Source of the DNA: Ophioderma brevispina
Lineage: Eukaryota; Echinodermata; Ophiuroidea; Amphilepidida; Ophiodermatidae
Length of the DNA stretch: 64,000 nucleotides
Direction: 5' to 3'
Assembly: GCA_023653785.1 (NCBI GenBank)
Contig: JAMKCH010049098.1
Location: 1 to 64,000 of the forward strand
In this document: positions 33,763 through 45,326 of the stretch, one piece after another
Numbering within the stretch: position 1 is the first letter of the stretch
Layout: each line of letters begins with the position of its first letter
Notes under the pieces: model-generated
Seen by the model: the letters and a program-made list of their open reading frames with translations, nothing else
Told to the model about the DNA's origin: nothing
Databases searched by the model: none
Translations under genes and position numbers: made by a program

Positions 33763-36700
33763 AATGGCTTAAAAGTGGCTCAATCTGCATTAAAATTAAC
33801 TAAGCATAGCCTTGTTGATTAAACAACAAAACAAAACAAAACACAAAAAATGTGATGATTTTGCATTTGAACAACCTGAATAAACTTTTTTTTTTTGTTT
33901 ACATTAAATATTGTCAATAACACATTGTAACTTGTTACATTTAACACTGCTGAACACTTTATAATTGCACATTGAGACACCCAATCGTTTGAATAAGACT
34001 TCTGTTTGCTATTGATATCATCGGTGGAATGGGAATGTATTAACCCAAAGAAGAAAGCTAAGAAGAAGCATTACAATAACCAGGACAAGGTGTTTTAACA
34101 TCATGGTGAGGTAAGGCGTTTTGAATATCTTTATTTGTCATTGATCTGTCAAGCAAAATGCAATGGAACTGGGGTCTTTGAGATTTGTCTGTATTATTCC
34201 CGAATATTAGCTCGGGGTTCTCACCTTTTGGATGAGTAGGAGAGTGTGTGTAAGGATAGATGTTTTGACATGTACCAGAAATATACCAAAAATGGCCTTC
34301 TTTACCACTGTGGCCAGACAATCCAGGAGTGCAATGGTTTTTGGGGGGTGTATAATAATTATAATAAGGGCTGTTTTGGATATTAGAGTGTATCGGTGCG
34401 AATGGCTAAAGAGCGCATAGCTCTGTAGCCATTGCGCGTATGTTCAAGGGTTTAGTTTGATGAGATTACTTTTGCATAGGGTAAGTTTCGAGTTTTTTGG
34501 TTAATGCACATGTAATTTATCAGAAGCATGATTGATGTGAACTTCATATTTTTTTCTTATTTATCATGATATTACTCAATCTTTTGAACCAAGGTTTACG
34601 AGATGATTTTTTACTGTCACTGGGAACCGAGACTGCCATAGTAAATCATGTATGCAGTTTTTCACAAATACCATCCCCATGCCCAAATTCGGCATATCGT
34701 GTCTACCCTCCCTGTACAAGACCACATGTATAGTCTCACATCTTGATCGATTCACGCTGTGACAACATAGATACAGAATGCTTTCTGCTGGACGTTTTGT
34801 AGTTATAAACGGTAACGAGATAAATATTTGTTGTCCAACGTGTCAGGTCCCACCAAAGGTCACGTGTCGGTATCAGATATCAGTTTGCACTTCGGGGGCG
34901 ACCGATATGTATAAATCCGACTATGTTTAATCAAGGTCTGTACATACTGACCCCCTCTGCCCAAAGTGCTATTAGTTTTTCAAACGACCACCCCGTTTTT
35001 ATGTCAAATACAAATTTAACCTTTTCCTACTGATTCCAAAACCGCCGCGATGACGATACACGGTTGTTTTTTTTTTTCCAATTTCGGGATAACGTACGTC
35101 ATTTTTACCTGAATGGGTCCCCCGAAGCCAAATCAATAACCAAATCAATGCCGTGAACGTATCAAATCTTTATCTTTTTTCCAACATTGGGGCTGTTATT
35201 CCCATATAAAATCCTTTTAAGATAAAGATTCAACACTGTATTGTTCTTTAAATAATTATATCCATTGTCCCCGCATGTATTTGAAAAAGATGGGTCCATA
35301 AGTCTACAAACTGAAACATAGTCAGCCGGCTAAAACCCTTACCGTTGACTGAATTAGCAGACGGATCCCCGTGTTATTTTTTGAAGGCTGACGTCCACTT
35401 GCGCGCGGCTGCGCGGGTTATGCGTCCTAGCAAAAATAATAGCTATACCTGGAAAAAATTAGGAACAGAAATTATTTTTGTTGGAAACATCTCTAAGACC
35501 TTTCTCTTAACATGTTAAAAATAGAAAAAATGGATGCGCGCGGGAAAAAATGGAATTTGCATAACACCAAATGGCCAGCCAGAAACCTATATGTTTTTTT
35601 CAATAATATAGCACATAGACGAACTTTATTTTGGGAATAATCACAACAATGGCTAGCATTATCCAAGTGGTGGTATAGAATATACTCAAATGTTTACAGA
35701 GCGGGCCCATTAAAATACAAAATGGCGGTAATTTTTAAATGGCCCGCCAACTTTTTCCCTTCGCCGCCAAAATCAATGTTTTTTATGAAAATTTATTTAA
35801 AAAATGGATGATCTGTGTCTATATTTGTATATTTGATGCTAAAATTGGACTGAAACCGTGAAACCTGTTACATTTCAAACAAAATTTGTTGAAACATTAA
35901 AATGTTGGGTAACAACAAGACCACTCCAAGAATTTTTAGCAGGTCCTAAATACTGAATTTTTATGTTCAACGTGTTCTGATATCATTGAACTTTTCTTAT
36001 CTTGGCGTAATTTTGATACCTTTGAAGTGAACCTTACTCCATAGTGCTGAAATACTACAGTAATATAAACAACAAACACAAACCCAATCCTCTTTTTTAT
36101 AAACCGAATAATGGTGGCGGTATTCTGTTGCCGTGCCATGTGCTCGAAGGCCCCAGAAAGCTAACGACCTGTGCGAATTAAATCTTATGAAAAAAGTTTT
36201 GGACGAAATAATAAATATTGTTACATGATTTCACTCAAGTACCTATCATTTCTGTATTGATGAGACCGCCGAATAGGTTCCGACGTTGAAAACCTAGTTC
36301 TTGCTGAGGCTACCATGCTTTTGGACACACTCAAAAGCATAAAGTTTCGCAATATTAGTAATCAAGCCTGCATTATAAATATGAAATGTGAAAGGATAGT
36401 TTATCCAATTTCAATAATGATTACTGAGATCTCATGTACCTCTGTCGCGAGGTGTCCGATCCTTTACTATTGCCCACGGTTACCTTGCCCCGTGTAAATA
36501 AACTGAGTGCCCCCATGAGAGAGTCTAGCTACCATAGCACCATGTACGGAATAACCCGTGAGCTTGCAGATGAGACCATTTGGGTACAGTCCTGAAACAA
36601 ATGATACGTACAGCACAGAACACAGTAGACAGCTGGGTGGTAGACACATCAGTCACACACGGACACGGTATTATATGAACCCTGGGGGACCTTGCCTTTT

Positions 36701-36851
36701 CAAAACGCTTAAAAAAGCATCTAACATTTTCATAATATGTAGAGAATAAAGACTTCATAATAACATAATGACGTTAAAAGCATGCATTTATAAATTCATT
36801 AATTACTGAATCGCACATCCCAAAACTGCCCCTCATACGCTCTGAGAGCAC
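33763..36851. other. Long unique stretch, no supported gene
   Basis: Apart from the hairpin at 34398, a CAAAA microsatellite near 33820-33845 and a GC-rich patch (GCGCGCGGCTGCGCGG) near 35400, I find no repeat or convincing exon. AAATGGCGG and GGCCCGCCAA near 35720-35750 recall the AAATGGCCGCCATC motifs at 39370 and 42385. Frames of 60-87 codons on both strands have no recognisable domain. Confidence 0.35.
34398..34437. repeat. Compact hairpin, about 17 bp stem
   Basis: GCGAATGGCTAAAGAGC and GCTCTGTAGCCATTGCGC pair along nearly their whole length around a 5-nt loop (GCATA). The stem is shorter than a typical microRNA precursor. It is embedded in otherwise unique sequence. Confidence 0.55.
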
Positions 36852-36857
36852 ATATGA

Positions 36858-38084
36858 ATGATCTCACCACTCCTCGCAAATGGTCGTTTCAATGATATTG
36901 ATAAGGATTACAACTCCTCTGTCAAAAAAGAGATCACCAAACTTTGTCCAGCCCCTGACGTGGCATTGCCATTTTCAACACCCCTTCTCACAAATGGCTT
37001 ACCCTCTGCTATAAGCAAACCATATAATAATATACCATTGGAGTTCGTGATGCACTGCAGGCCACATGTCTTGAATTCTAACAAACATGTTTGCCTAATA
37101 CCGACCAGTCCTTACCACGATCTGGAGGAGCGCTACAATCATCGCACTCTCCAAACCAACAAGCCTGTATTTACCAACCACGAACTACCGTCCAATATCA
37201 CACTGTTTCTTTTGCCTTCAAACTCCTTGAGAGGCTATCCTGGCCCAGCTGGAGCCATTCGCCGAATCCCATCTTCCTGACGAACAAGCAGGATTTCGCC
37301 ATGGCCGAGCACTGTCCATCAGAATCGTAAACTCCCCCCCAAACCCCACAAATGATAGGACCTTTGAAAAACCCCCGTCGTAAGGCAGGCGTCATCTTGG
37401 TTGACCTTACTGGCAGCATATGACCCCAAGTGTGGCCCATGGCTTGAACTCCAGCTTCTCAGGACCATCCCCGGATCGCACTTGTACAATTCCATATGTA
37501 TACCTGCTTGAAACGTACTTGTTCTTAAGACCGGTGATGGGCAGAGCAGTCGATTGCATGCATCGTCCAAGTCCCACAAGGATCAGTTGTTCAACTTGTA
37601 TATGTATAGCAGCGATCTACCTCAAGCAACAGCCAACAAGTATATGGCTACGCCGACGATTTCGCCCTTCTTCACTTTGGACAGAAGCAGATGGACTGCA
37701 AGTAGAAATTTACACCTACTGCAGATATGATCCTACTTGCAGCTCTCTCAAGACCTGGAGACTCAAGCTGATTGAAGCCAAGTCCACCCGCTAGAACTGC
37801 CTTCCATCATACACCAAAGAGGCTCATCACCAGTTTCAAATCAACCTCAATGGAGCGTCTCTGCCTTACAATCCTATACCAACTTATCTGGGAGTTAAGC
37901 TTAAATCAGCACTTACCTTATCAGCAGCTCTCGAGTCAGTATGCTGCAACTTTAGGTATCATTCGAGGAACATCAAACCGCCAGTAAAACCACTCTAACG
38001 TGCCACTGCCCTGCTCTGGTCTACGGTGCAATGCGGAAATATGCCCTCCCCAGCATGGTACAATAGCTCTCACACAAAGAGCTG
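36858..38084 (+). pseudogene. Broken LINE reverse transcriptase, unit 1, N-terminal and RT part
   Basis: Frame-shifted pieces give, in order, a KKEITKLCP-like start, a fingers-like region (LPSNSLRG after a broken NYRP-type block), an EQAGF block, and the catalytic box YADD at 37649-37660 in the context YGYADDFALLH. A block with KTWRLKLIEAKSTR and a YLGVKL-like stretch follow. These are the RT motifs of non-LTR retrotransposons of the jockey/CR1 group; clade placement is inference. Many frameshifts and stops in all frames make it non-functional as read. The coding strand is +. The same fragment is at 39895-41131. Confidence 0.85.
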
Positions 38085-38092
38085 GACCCTGG

Positions 38093-38473
38093 GGGGGGGA
38101 ATCACATATGAAATGGATATGGGTGTAAGGCTGATGCTTCGAAACGCCATGGGGCAATCAGTGACAGAGGACTAAAAAAAATAGGGGTCTTTGGGTGACA
38201 GACAATCCAAAATTTCCCAAAATAGGGGTTTGGTGTGACAATTTTCAAAATTGTAAAAAAAAAAAAAAACTTTTTAGAAATTTTTGCAAACATTTTTAGA
38301 CCAAATAGGAGGTCCTTTGAGTGAAACCTTTTCCCCCCCCAAAAAATAGGGGTCGTTGGGTGACAGTTAGGTAAAATTGTAAAATATCGGGTCTTTTGGT
38401 TGACATTCTTCAAATAACAAATTGCTTACATGTGCGTCACATGCCAAGATAGAAGTGCCCCCCCCCCTCCCCG
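38093..38473. mobile_element. hAT-like MITE inserted in the LINE, unit 1
   Basis: It interrupts the LINE between the RT part and the C-terminal part. The left border reads GACCCTGG (38085-38092) and the right border GACCTGG (38474-38480); the copy in unit 2 shows GACCCTGG on the right, so an 8-bp duplication is likely, as in hAT elements. The ends carry runs of G and C. The interior repeats AATAGGGGTCTTTGGGTGAC-like modules at least four times. The identical position in both units shows that it inserted before the 3-kb duplication. Confidence 0.7.
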
Positions 38474-38480
38474 GACCTGG

Positions 38481-39060
38481 AAACAATACTCCAAGTAGAC
38501 CATGAGAACCATATTATACTCTGACTTTGTCCCACTCCATCCGAGTTTCTACCAGTGCATTCCTTCATTTCACCTGCAGTGCTTCGGAAAGAACATCATA
38601 TACATAACTGGTGAATAAGGCCTCGGTTGGACAAGCACCTGCCTGCATATTCAACTGTCCAGAATCGCAGGGGGGGGGGGGGGCGGCAGCTCAGACAAAG
38701 ACTGCGCTCTCATCGATCTTTTTCTAATCGAAACGCTGCTAAACTTGGAACACACTGCTGGCTAGATATACTCCAAGACCAGCCAATCCCGTGAGACCAT
38801 TCACTATCACACCTAATGACCAACTACACCTGGATACAATCTTCAACATAGGAAAGGGGTCATCTTGAACAGGTTTCGCACAGGAGTCGGTCAGATCGCT
38901 TTCCCCAGCAATATGCACCCTGTGGTTGCTGCAACATCTCCTCCAGTCTGCCAATGTGGGCTCTCCATCACAGACATGTGGATCACCTTCTCAATGAGTG
39001 TCCTAAACCGTTCTCCACCGGTGATATACACTTTTCAAACCCGAACCAATCAACAGTGAG
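38481..39060 (+). pseudogene. Broken LINE C-terminal part, unit 1
   Basis: After the insertion, pieces correspond to an ISGCLRPTP-like stretch (degraded), the block LNRFRTGVGQ near 38866-38895, and a cysteine-histidine motif of the form CQCG...H...C near 38950-39000. This C-terminal block is known from jockey/CR1-like LINE proteins. A G16 run interrupts the region at about 38670. Frameshifts are frequent. The continuation to 39735 has no coding but holds the AAATGGC(C)GCCATC motifs. Confidence 0.8.
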
Positions 39061-39744
39061 CGGTTCCACTAACTTCAACACATTTAGCTGCTGCCCTCAC
39101 TCAAGAAGTACGAGGGTCCTCATATAACAATGTGTTTTAAAATGGCTAGATCAAGGATTAACATGACAAACCGACATAACAAGGTTTTCACTTTTGGTTT
39201 TGGCGGGCAAATGGCAGGCATCTTTATAAAATTACAAGCCACCTTGCATTAGTATTACTCCAATGTACATACACGTGACTAAATTAGGATATCCAAGCCA
39301 ACTAATACTTGCAAGGTGAACGTGACATTTTTGACTAAAAAAAATAGGTGACTTTTGATTTTGCGGGAAAATGGCCGCCATCTTAGAAAATGTCCGCCAA
39401 TATTGTATTACGTCATACAATGCATACAAATCCTCTCACATTTGTCATATACCATATGAAGTATTATGTGATAATGGGTTACTTTTAACATCCTAGTTTT
39501 TACAGGAAAAACAATAATTCTGAAATATGGACTTAAACGGCCATTTTGGTTTTATGCAAATTACCATTTTTTTTTTTAACCCCATTTTTCTCTATTTACA
39601 TAGTTTGTTTGGGAAGGTCTTTGAAGGTAATTACCAGCAAACGTATTTCTGTTGCAATTTTTTCCAGGTCAAACCACAGCTTACTGGTCTACTCTGCAGT
39701 ATCTTTACTTAACACATCAATTAATTGGTAAAACTCATATCAAC

Positions 39745-39884
39745 AATGGCGGCACCAGACTTTATTTTCGGGGGGGGGGGGGGAGTTACTATCAAAAACA
39801 AAAATTTCCAACCTGCTGAAAAAAGGGAGTCTTTAACTTCGTAGCTTGCTTTTCCAAGATGGGATGCCCCCCAGTACAAGATAC
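39745..39884. mobile_element. Truncated G-run element, CAATGGCGGCACCAGAC end, unit 1
   Basis: CAATGGCGGCACCAGACTTT and a G14 run mark one end of the family seen complete at 43683-43952. The other end is replaced by GATGGGATGCCCCCCAGTAC at the unit border. The same truncated copy is at 42783-42918. Confidence 0.65.
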
Positions 39885-39894
39885 CATATATGAT

Positions 39895-41131
39895 CTCAAC
39901 TCCTCGCAAATGGTCGTTCAAGGATATTGATAGGATCACACTGTGCTCTGTCAAAAAAGAATCAACCAAAACTTTGTACCGAGCCCCTGACGTGGATGGG
40001 CCCTTTTCAAACACCCCCTTCTCACAAGATATGAGCTTACCTCTGCTATAAGCAAACCATATAATAATATACCATTGGAGTTCGTGATGCACTGCATGCC
40101 ACTATGTCCTTGATTCTACACATGTTGCCTATACCACCGACCAGATCCTTACCCAGATCCGGAGGAGGGCTCACCATCATCGCACTCCCAAACCAAACAA
40201 GCCTGTTAACAACCCCGAAAACTACCGTCCAATATCACTACTGTTTGTTTCCTTCAAACTCCTTGAGTGAGGCTGATCCTGGCCCAGCTGGAGCCATTCG
40301 CCGAATCCCTCTTTCCTGACGAACAAGCAAGATTTCGCCATGGCCGGAGCCACTGTCCATCAGATCGTAAAAAAACTCACATCATAGAGAGCTTTGAAAA
40401 ACGTCGTAAGGCGCAGGCGTCATCTTGGTTGACCTTCTGCAGCATAATGACACGTTTGGCACCAGGGCTTGACACTCAGCTTCTCAGGACCATCCCTGAT
40501 CGTCAACTTGTACAATTCATACGGGGTTGTAATATGCTTGCAAACCGTACCTTTGTTCTTAAAGACCAGTGATGCAAGAGCAGTCGACTGCGTATTTTGA
40601 GGACAGAGTCCCACAAGGATCAATACTGGGCTCCTATGCTGTTCAACTGTATATGTATATCAGGGCGATCTCCTCAAGCACATCCAGAACAATATGGCTA
40701 CGCCGACGATCTTGCCCTTCTTCACCTTGGAAGAAGCTGATGGAACTGAAGTAGAAAGTACACTTAACTGCAATATGATCCTACTTGCAAGGCATATCTC
40801 AAGACTGGAGACTCAAGCTGAGTGAAGCCAAGTCCACCCGCTACTGCCTTCCATCTTATCAAAGAGACTCATCGCCAGCTTGCTCATCGCCAGCTTCAAT
40901 CAACCTCAATGGAACGTCTCTGCCACACATCCTACGCCAACTTATCTGGGAGTGGAGCTTAAAATCAGCAGCTTACTTAATCACAGCTCTCGAGTCAGTA
41001 TTGCAACTTAGGTATCTCGAGGCATAACCTCCAGTTAAACCACTTCTCACGTGCCCACTGCCCCTGGGTCTGGTCTACAGTGATGCGGAATATGCCTCCC
41101 ACATGTACAATAGCTCTCACACAAAGAAGCT
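39895..41131 (+). pseudogene. Broken LINE reverse transcriptase, unit 2, N-terminal and RT part
   Basis: The same RT pieces as in unit 1: an ILAQLEPFAESLFPDEQA block at about 40270-40330, VPQGSILG near 40605-40630, YADD at 40699-40710, and the KTWRLKLSEAKSTR-like block near 40800. Here the block from LILAQ to EQA is in one frame, which makes the family clearer than in unit 1. Numerous frameshifts remain. Jockey/CR1-type assignment is from these motifs. Confidence 0.85.
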
Positions 41132-41139
41132 GGCCCTGG

Positions 41140-41516
41140 GGGGGGAATCACATATGAAATGGATAGGTGTAAGGAGGCTGATGCTTCATAACCCTGGGGT
41201 AAAAAAAAACAAGCGGGGCAGAGGACTAAAAAAATAGGGGTCTTTTTGTGACAGCAGCCTAAATGTCCCAAAATAAGGGGTTTGGTGTGACAAATTTTTT
41301 CAAAATTGTGCCCAAAATGGGGTCTTTTTAGAAAATTTTTGCAAACATTTTAACCAAAAAGGAGTCTTTGAGTGAAAAGTTTCCCCCCCAAAATAGAGGG
41401 CTTTGGTGACATTTTGTTAAATTGTAAGAATATGAGGTCGTTGGGTGACATTTTCCAAAATACATGGCTTACAATGTGCGTCACCCCATCCAAGATAAAG
41501 TGCCCCCCCCCTCCCC
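41140..41516. mobile_element. hAT-like MITE inserted in the LINE, unit 2
   Basis: This is the same insertion as 38093-38473, at the same LINE position. The left border reads GGCCCTGG (41132-41139) and the right one GACCCTGG (41517-41524). The interior has AATAGGGGTCTTTTTGTGAC-type modules. Reading frames on both strands (41350-41676) cross it and are chance. Confidence 0.7.
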
Positions 41517-41524
41517 GACCCTGG

Positions 41525-42076
41525 AAACAATACTCAAGGAGACATGAAAACCATATTATTACTGGCTGCCTTTGTCCCCTCCATCCGAGTTTCTCCGTGC
41601 TTTCAGGCATTTCACCCCTGCAGTGCTTCGGAAAGAACATATATACATAACTGGTGAATAAGGCTCGGTTGGACAAGCACCTGCTGCATATTCACTGTCA
41701 AAGAATCGCGACCAGCTCAACAGACAGACTGTGCTCTCATCGATCTTTCTATCGAAACGCTGCTAAACTTGGAACACTGCTTGCTATATACTCCCAGGCC
41801 AGGCCACTCCCGGGAACCCTTCACTATCACACCTATGACAAACTACCACCTGGTAACAATCTTCCACATAAGGAATGGGTCAGCTTGAACAGGTTTCGGG
41901 CACAGGAGTCGGTCCAGTCGTTTCCAACAGCAATATGCACCATGGGGGGCTTCAACCATCTCCAGCCTGCCAATGTTGGCTCTGTCCATCACAGACTGTG
42001 GATCACATTCTCAATGGTGCCCTCCGTTCGTCCACCGGTGAATATAGACTTTTCAAACCCGAACCATCAACAGTGA
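41525..42076 (+). pseudogene. Broken LINE C-terminal part, unit 2
   Basis: It carries an ITGCL...LSGISPLQC-like block at about 41560-41630, LNRFR near 41884, and CQCW...DHILNGA, the degraded cysteine-histidine block, near 41965-42020. The order agrees with unit 1. The plus-strand frame of 140 codons at 41654-42076 is part of this pseudogene. Confidence 0.8.
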
Positions 42077-42782
42077 GCTGGTTCCACTAACAGTCAACAC
42101 ATTTAGCTGCTGCTGCCTCAATGGCAAGAAGTAAGATGGTCCTCTTAACAATGTAGTTTTAAAATGCTCTATCAGGATACATGACAACCCCGCATAAAAA
42201 GTTTTCACTTTTGTTTTGGCGGGAAAATGGCAGGCATCTTTTAGAATTACTGCCATCTTGCATTATTATTACTCCGATGTACATAAACGTAATAAAGTTA
42301 TTAGGATATCAAAGCCAAATAATATGTGCAAGTGAACAGTGACAATTACTAAAAAAATAGTGCACTTTATGATTTTTGCGGGAAAATGGCCGCCATCTTA
42401 GAAAATGTCCGCCATATTGTATTAACGTAAACGTCAGCCAAATATACAAATCATCTCACATTTGTCAATATCCATATGAAGTAGTATGTGATAATGGTTA
42501 CTTTTAACTTTTTAACAATAAACATCTGAGTTATTATGCAGGAAGAACCAATAATTCTGAAAATATGGACTTAAACGGCCATTTTGGTTTTAATGCAAAT
42601 TACCATTTTTTCCCAAGCTTCATTTTTTCGCTATTTTAAATATGTTGTTTGGGAAGGTCTTTGGAGGTAAATACAGCAAAAGAGTATTTCTGTTGCAATT
42701 TTTTTCCAGGTCAAACCACAGCTTGACTGGTCTACTGCAGTATCTGTACTTAACCTCAATTAAAATTGGTATAACTACATAT

Positions 42783-42918
42783 CAATGGCGGCACCAGACT
42801 TTATTTCGGGGGGGGGGGGGGGGAGCTACTATCAAACAAAAATTCCAACAATGCTGTAAAAGGGAGTCCCTTAACGGTTGTAGCTTCCAAGATGGGAGTG
42901 CCCCCCAGTACAAGATAC
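42783..42918. mobile_element. Truncated G-run element, unit 2
   Basis: CAATGGCGGCACCAGACTTT followed by a G15 run, as in 39745-39884. Confidence 0.65.
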
Positions 42919-43123
42919 CATATAATCATTCTGTTACTTCTGATTAACCCAATAACTAGGCCATTCCTAGCCGCAATAAGTACCTCCATATGCATCAAAC
43001 CCCTTCAACCACCATATAACCAAAATCCTTTTACACCCAAAAGCATATCAACATTCCTATCAGTTTGGAGGCAACATGGCACATGAAACGTGGCAGGACC
43101 TCTTCGATTAGCCACAGTTTATT

Positions 43124-43324
43124 TTGGTACCCTCTGGGGAAAATGAAACCGAATGTGCCGGCGATCTTCGAACTGGGGATCAAGACGGCAAAACGTTTGC
43201 GGAGTTGTCTTCGGGTGTTGGTTTTTGCATATCTATGGATGCTACATTATGGAATAACACACAATGTGCACTTTTTATTGTTTTGGTATGCGCTGAAGAC
43301 ATGATTGCCTCTTTGTTATTGTAA
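43124..43324 (+). CDS. Weak candidate small ORF/exon, unrecognised
   Basis: A 66-codon frame from ATG encodes a mildly acidic N-terminal half (ENETECAGDLRTGDQDGKTF) and a hydrophobic C-terminal part. Its base composition is less AT-rich than the flanks and it does not overlap a known repeat. A donor-like TTTTG|GTATGC lies near the end. I recognise no family, and chance cannot be excluded. 42921-43123 and 43325-43682 hold nothing else. Confidence 0.15.
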   Translation: MVPSGENETECAGDLRTGDQDGKTFAELSSGVGFCISMDATLWNNTQCALFIVLVCAEDMIASLLL

Positions 43325-43682
43325 AGGAAATTGAATTAGCAGGTTTGAAAGCAGTCGTTTTGAATTCCATGTTTGCAGTGAATGTACGCGCTGTGTGGTA
43401 TATAATTCGTGTACCATCTTTTAAACACTGGTGATATTGATGATGATTGCTTAGTCGTGATACTATAAAGTCTATGCCTTAAAGAGTTACTGGGGTACTA
43501 CTGTTTGTTTTAGACTAAATAACAATACTTTTATATCTGTAATTTTTCATGAAAGGATCCACATAAAAGCAGTTATTAGGAGCCTTGAAGTCCTGTCTCA
43601 CATAGAAACTAGAATGTATTTTATAAAAAGTACTGCCCCATTATTCTTCAAATGGTGATTAAAACATGCACTCAAAAACAAC

Positions 43683-43952
43683 CAGTTGGCAGTGCCAGCA
43701 GGGGGTGCCCCCGAATTTTTCTTGCCCCCCCAGTTTTCCCACCCTAGCTAGAAGAAAAAGTGACAATTTGGCAAAATCAGTGATTTTGGCCCAAAATCCA
43801 CTTTTGGGCAATATCCATGAATTTTGGGCCAAAATTGGGAAGTTTGTGCCCAGAATTTCTTTGCCCCCCCCCCCCAACAAAAATTTCCACTTTTCCCCCC
43901 CTGTTGTAGCGCCCCCCCCCCCCCCAAAAAATGAAGTCTGGTGCCACCACTG
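43683..43952. mobile_element. G/C-run-rich hAT-like MITE, CAGTGGTGGCACCAG end
   Basis: The left end CAGTTGGCAGTGCCAG and the inverse of the right end, CAGTGGTGGCACCAG, are related TIRs. The flanks AAAACAAC and TAAACAAC agree at seven of eight positions, as expected for a worn hAT 8-bp duplication. The interior has GGGCCAAAATTGGG-type palindromes and long C runs. The 193-codon plus-strand frame (43666-44247) runs through it and is not a gene. Confidence 0.7.
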
Positions 43953-44485
43953 TAAACAACCACCTTTTCGAAACTCTACCTTTTGCTTACCGGTGCTTTA
44001 CCCTGTGTTGCATGCAGTTCTCCATTATAATGTCTGTGCTACTTTAAATCATGTCAACACTGTTGCGAAAGTGATTTTTGTCTATCAGACAAATATGGAA
44101 AGGTCTTTATTCACAAATGCCATATCCAATAAAGTGAATTTGCAATTGCTAAATAATTTCACAACATCTTTGAAAGTTTGTGATCGTCACGGTGTCACAC
44201 AGATAGGGATATTCTATAATCAGGCATGGGCCTTCAGGGATTACTGACTGATGTTATTTGTTCGCAACTAAAATGGGGGATTGGCAGGGTATCCTCCAAA
44301 GAGGTTGTTACACAGCGTGACTGAATGTGACATTTACACTAAAGTGAATGCTTTATCCACCTTCACCTGTTCTTTGTGGAATTTCAAACCTTGACAGGTG
44401 CAAAGCTCACATTCTTGGCCACATACAAACATTCCAAAGGCAGGTGTGCTTGCTTGCTTGCAATCTTTTGCCTTTGGCACTCAAG

Positions 44486-44851
44486 TTAAAGGCAGTATCA
44501 GCGATTGCTGAATCAAAAAATAAAAAAAATCATCAAAAATAAGATTTTGCATGTCTGTAATGTGAATAGGTATCCTAACATATCCTACAAGTGATATGAC
44601 CAAAAGCAACCAAATAAGGACAAAATCAGACATTTTAGTCATTACTGTTGATACGGTCAAAACTACAACACATAATTGAATGGCGATTCATATTTTGGAA
44701 CACTGCTGTTTTCTTCCTTTTCTGACAATTTTTCAGTTGCAAAAAATAACTTATGATGAGAATTCTTCAGACTTATCCTTCACTTTTAAGCTATTCCTGA
44801 AAATTTTAACTATTTTGACTTTTTCGGGGAAATCTCTGATAGTGTCTTTAA
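44486..44851. mobile_element. TTAA-flanked MITE, family T1, copy 4
   Basis: It starts TTAAAGGCAGTATCAGCGAT and ends CTCTGATAGTGTCTTTAA, 366 bp, TTAA at both borders. Its right third (from 44734) together with 395 bp of flank has been copied to 45760-46267. No coding capacity; the 80-codon frame 44680-44922 recurs truncated at 45763 only because of the copy. Confidence 0.9.
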
Positions 44852-45246
44852 CATACCTACCATCACACAGTCATAGCTTAAGTTTTAAGGTGAAATTATT
44901 TAGTATAGTTATTAGGCAGTGATCGTTACAGTTTACCTTCAAACAAAAGCCCCTTAAATGTGTATTTCACTGATGTGCCCAGTGAAATGCTTTTAATCAT
45001 TAGAATATATCAGTTACTTTAACTACCTCAAAGTTCTTAGGATCTCTTTGTTGACATTAAAGACCTCTCTGATTTAGAAATGCTAATGGTATACTGTCAT
45101 GTGAAATCCTCTTTTCCAATCTTGCCAAACATTTGTAATAATTTCACCCAAAAATACAAAATACTGCAAATCTGTGAGAGGCCTTGACATTTATGTGGAA
45201 TTAATTTCTTCTTGAGGTAAAAAATTGCAATTATGTGAATACATAC
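44734..45246. other. Source segment of the retrocopy
   Basis: This 513-bp stretch, starting CAGTTGCAAAAAATAACTTA inside T1 and ending GAATACATAC in unique flank, is about 99 percent identical by eye to 45760-46267. Differences are a 5-bp deletion (AGGAT, near 45040), and two or three substitutions. Because it is continuous with the T1 left half here, this is the original and the other the copy. Confidence 0.85.
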
Positions 45247-45326
45247 ATGAAGTCATACCTCAGTGGCCCCTTTCTGAGAATATAGTTAATGTATTGCAGT
45301 AGCGATTTCTTTTAAAATAACAAATA

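Larger units (their letters stand above)
36852..39884. repeat. Tandem segmental duplication, unit 1 (about 3.03 kb)
   Basis: The unit runs from ATGATCTCACCACTCCTCGC-type sequence to GCCCCCCAGTACAAGATACC then ATAT, and the next unit starts directly. It contains, in order: a LINE N-terminal and RT part, a hAT-like insertion, the LINE C-terminal part, a 3' segment with AAATGGCCGCCATCTTAG motifs (39180-39440), and a truncated G-rich element (39745-39884). The same order recurs at 39885-42920. The copies differ by many one-base indels. Confidence 0.85.
39885..42920. repeat. Tandem segmental duplication, unit 2
   Basis: It starts ATATGATCTCAACTCCTCGC and ends GCCCCCCAGTACAAGATACC then ATAT, in the same order as unit 1; offsets between matching points are 3030 to 3047 bp. 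Because single-base differences are spread evenly over coding, insertion and tail parts, sequence quality rather than selection probably explains most of them. Confidence 0.85.

Noticed and set aside
36858..42076. Host genes predicted from plus-strand frames of up to 140 codons
   Set aside because: They are pieces of a frame-shifted jockey/CR1-type LINE present in two tandem units.
43666..44247. 193-codon plus-strand reading frame, the longest in the window
   Set aside because: The first half is a hAT-like MITE with C runs, giving proline-rich translation; the rest shows no domain, and other copies of the family do not keep the frame.
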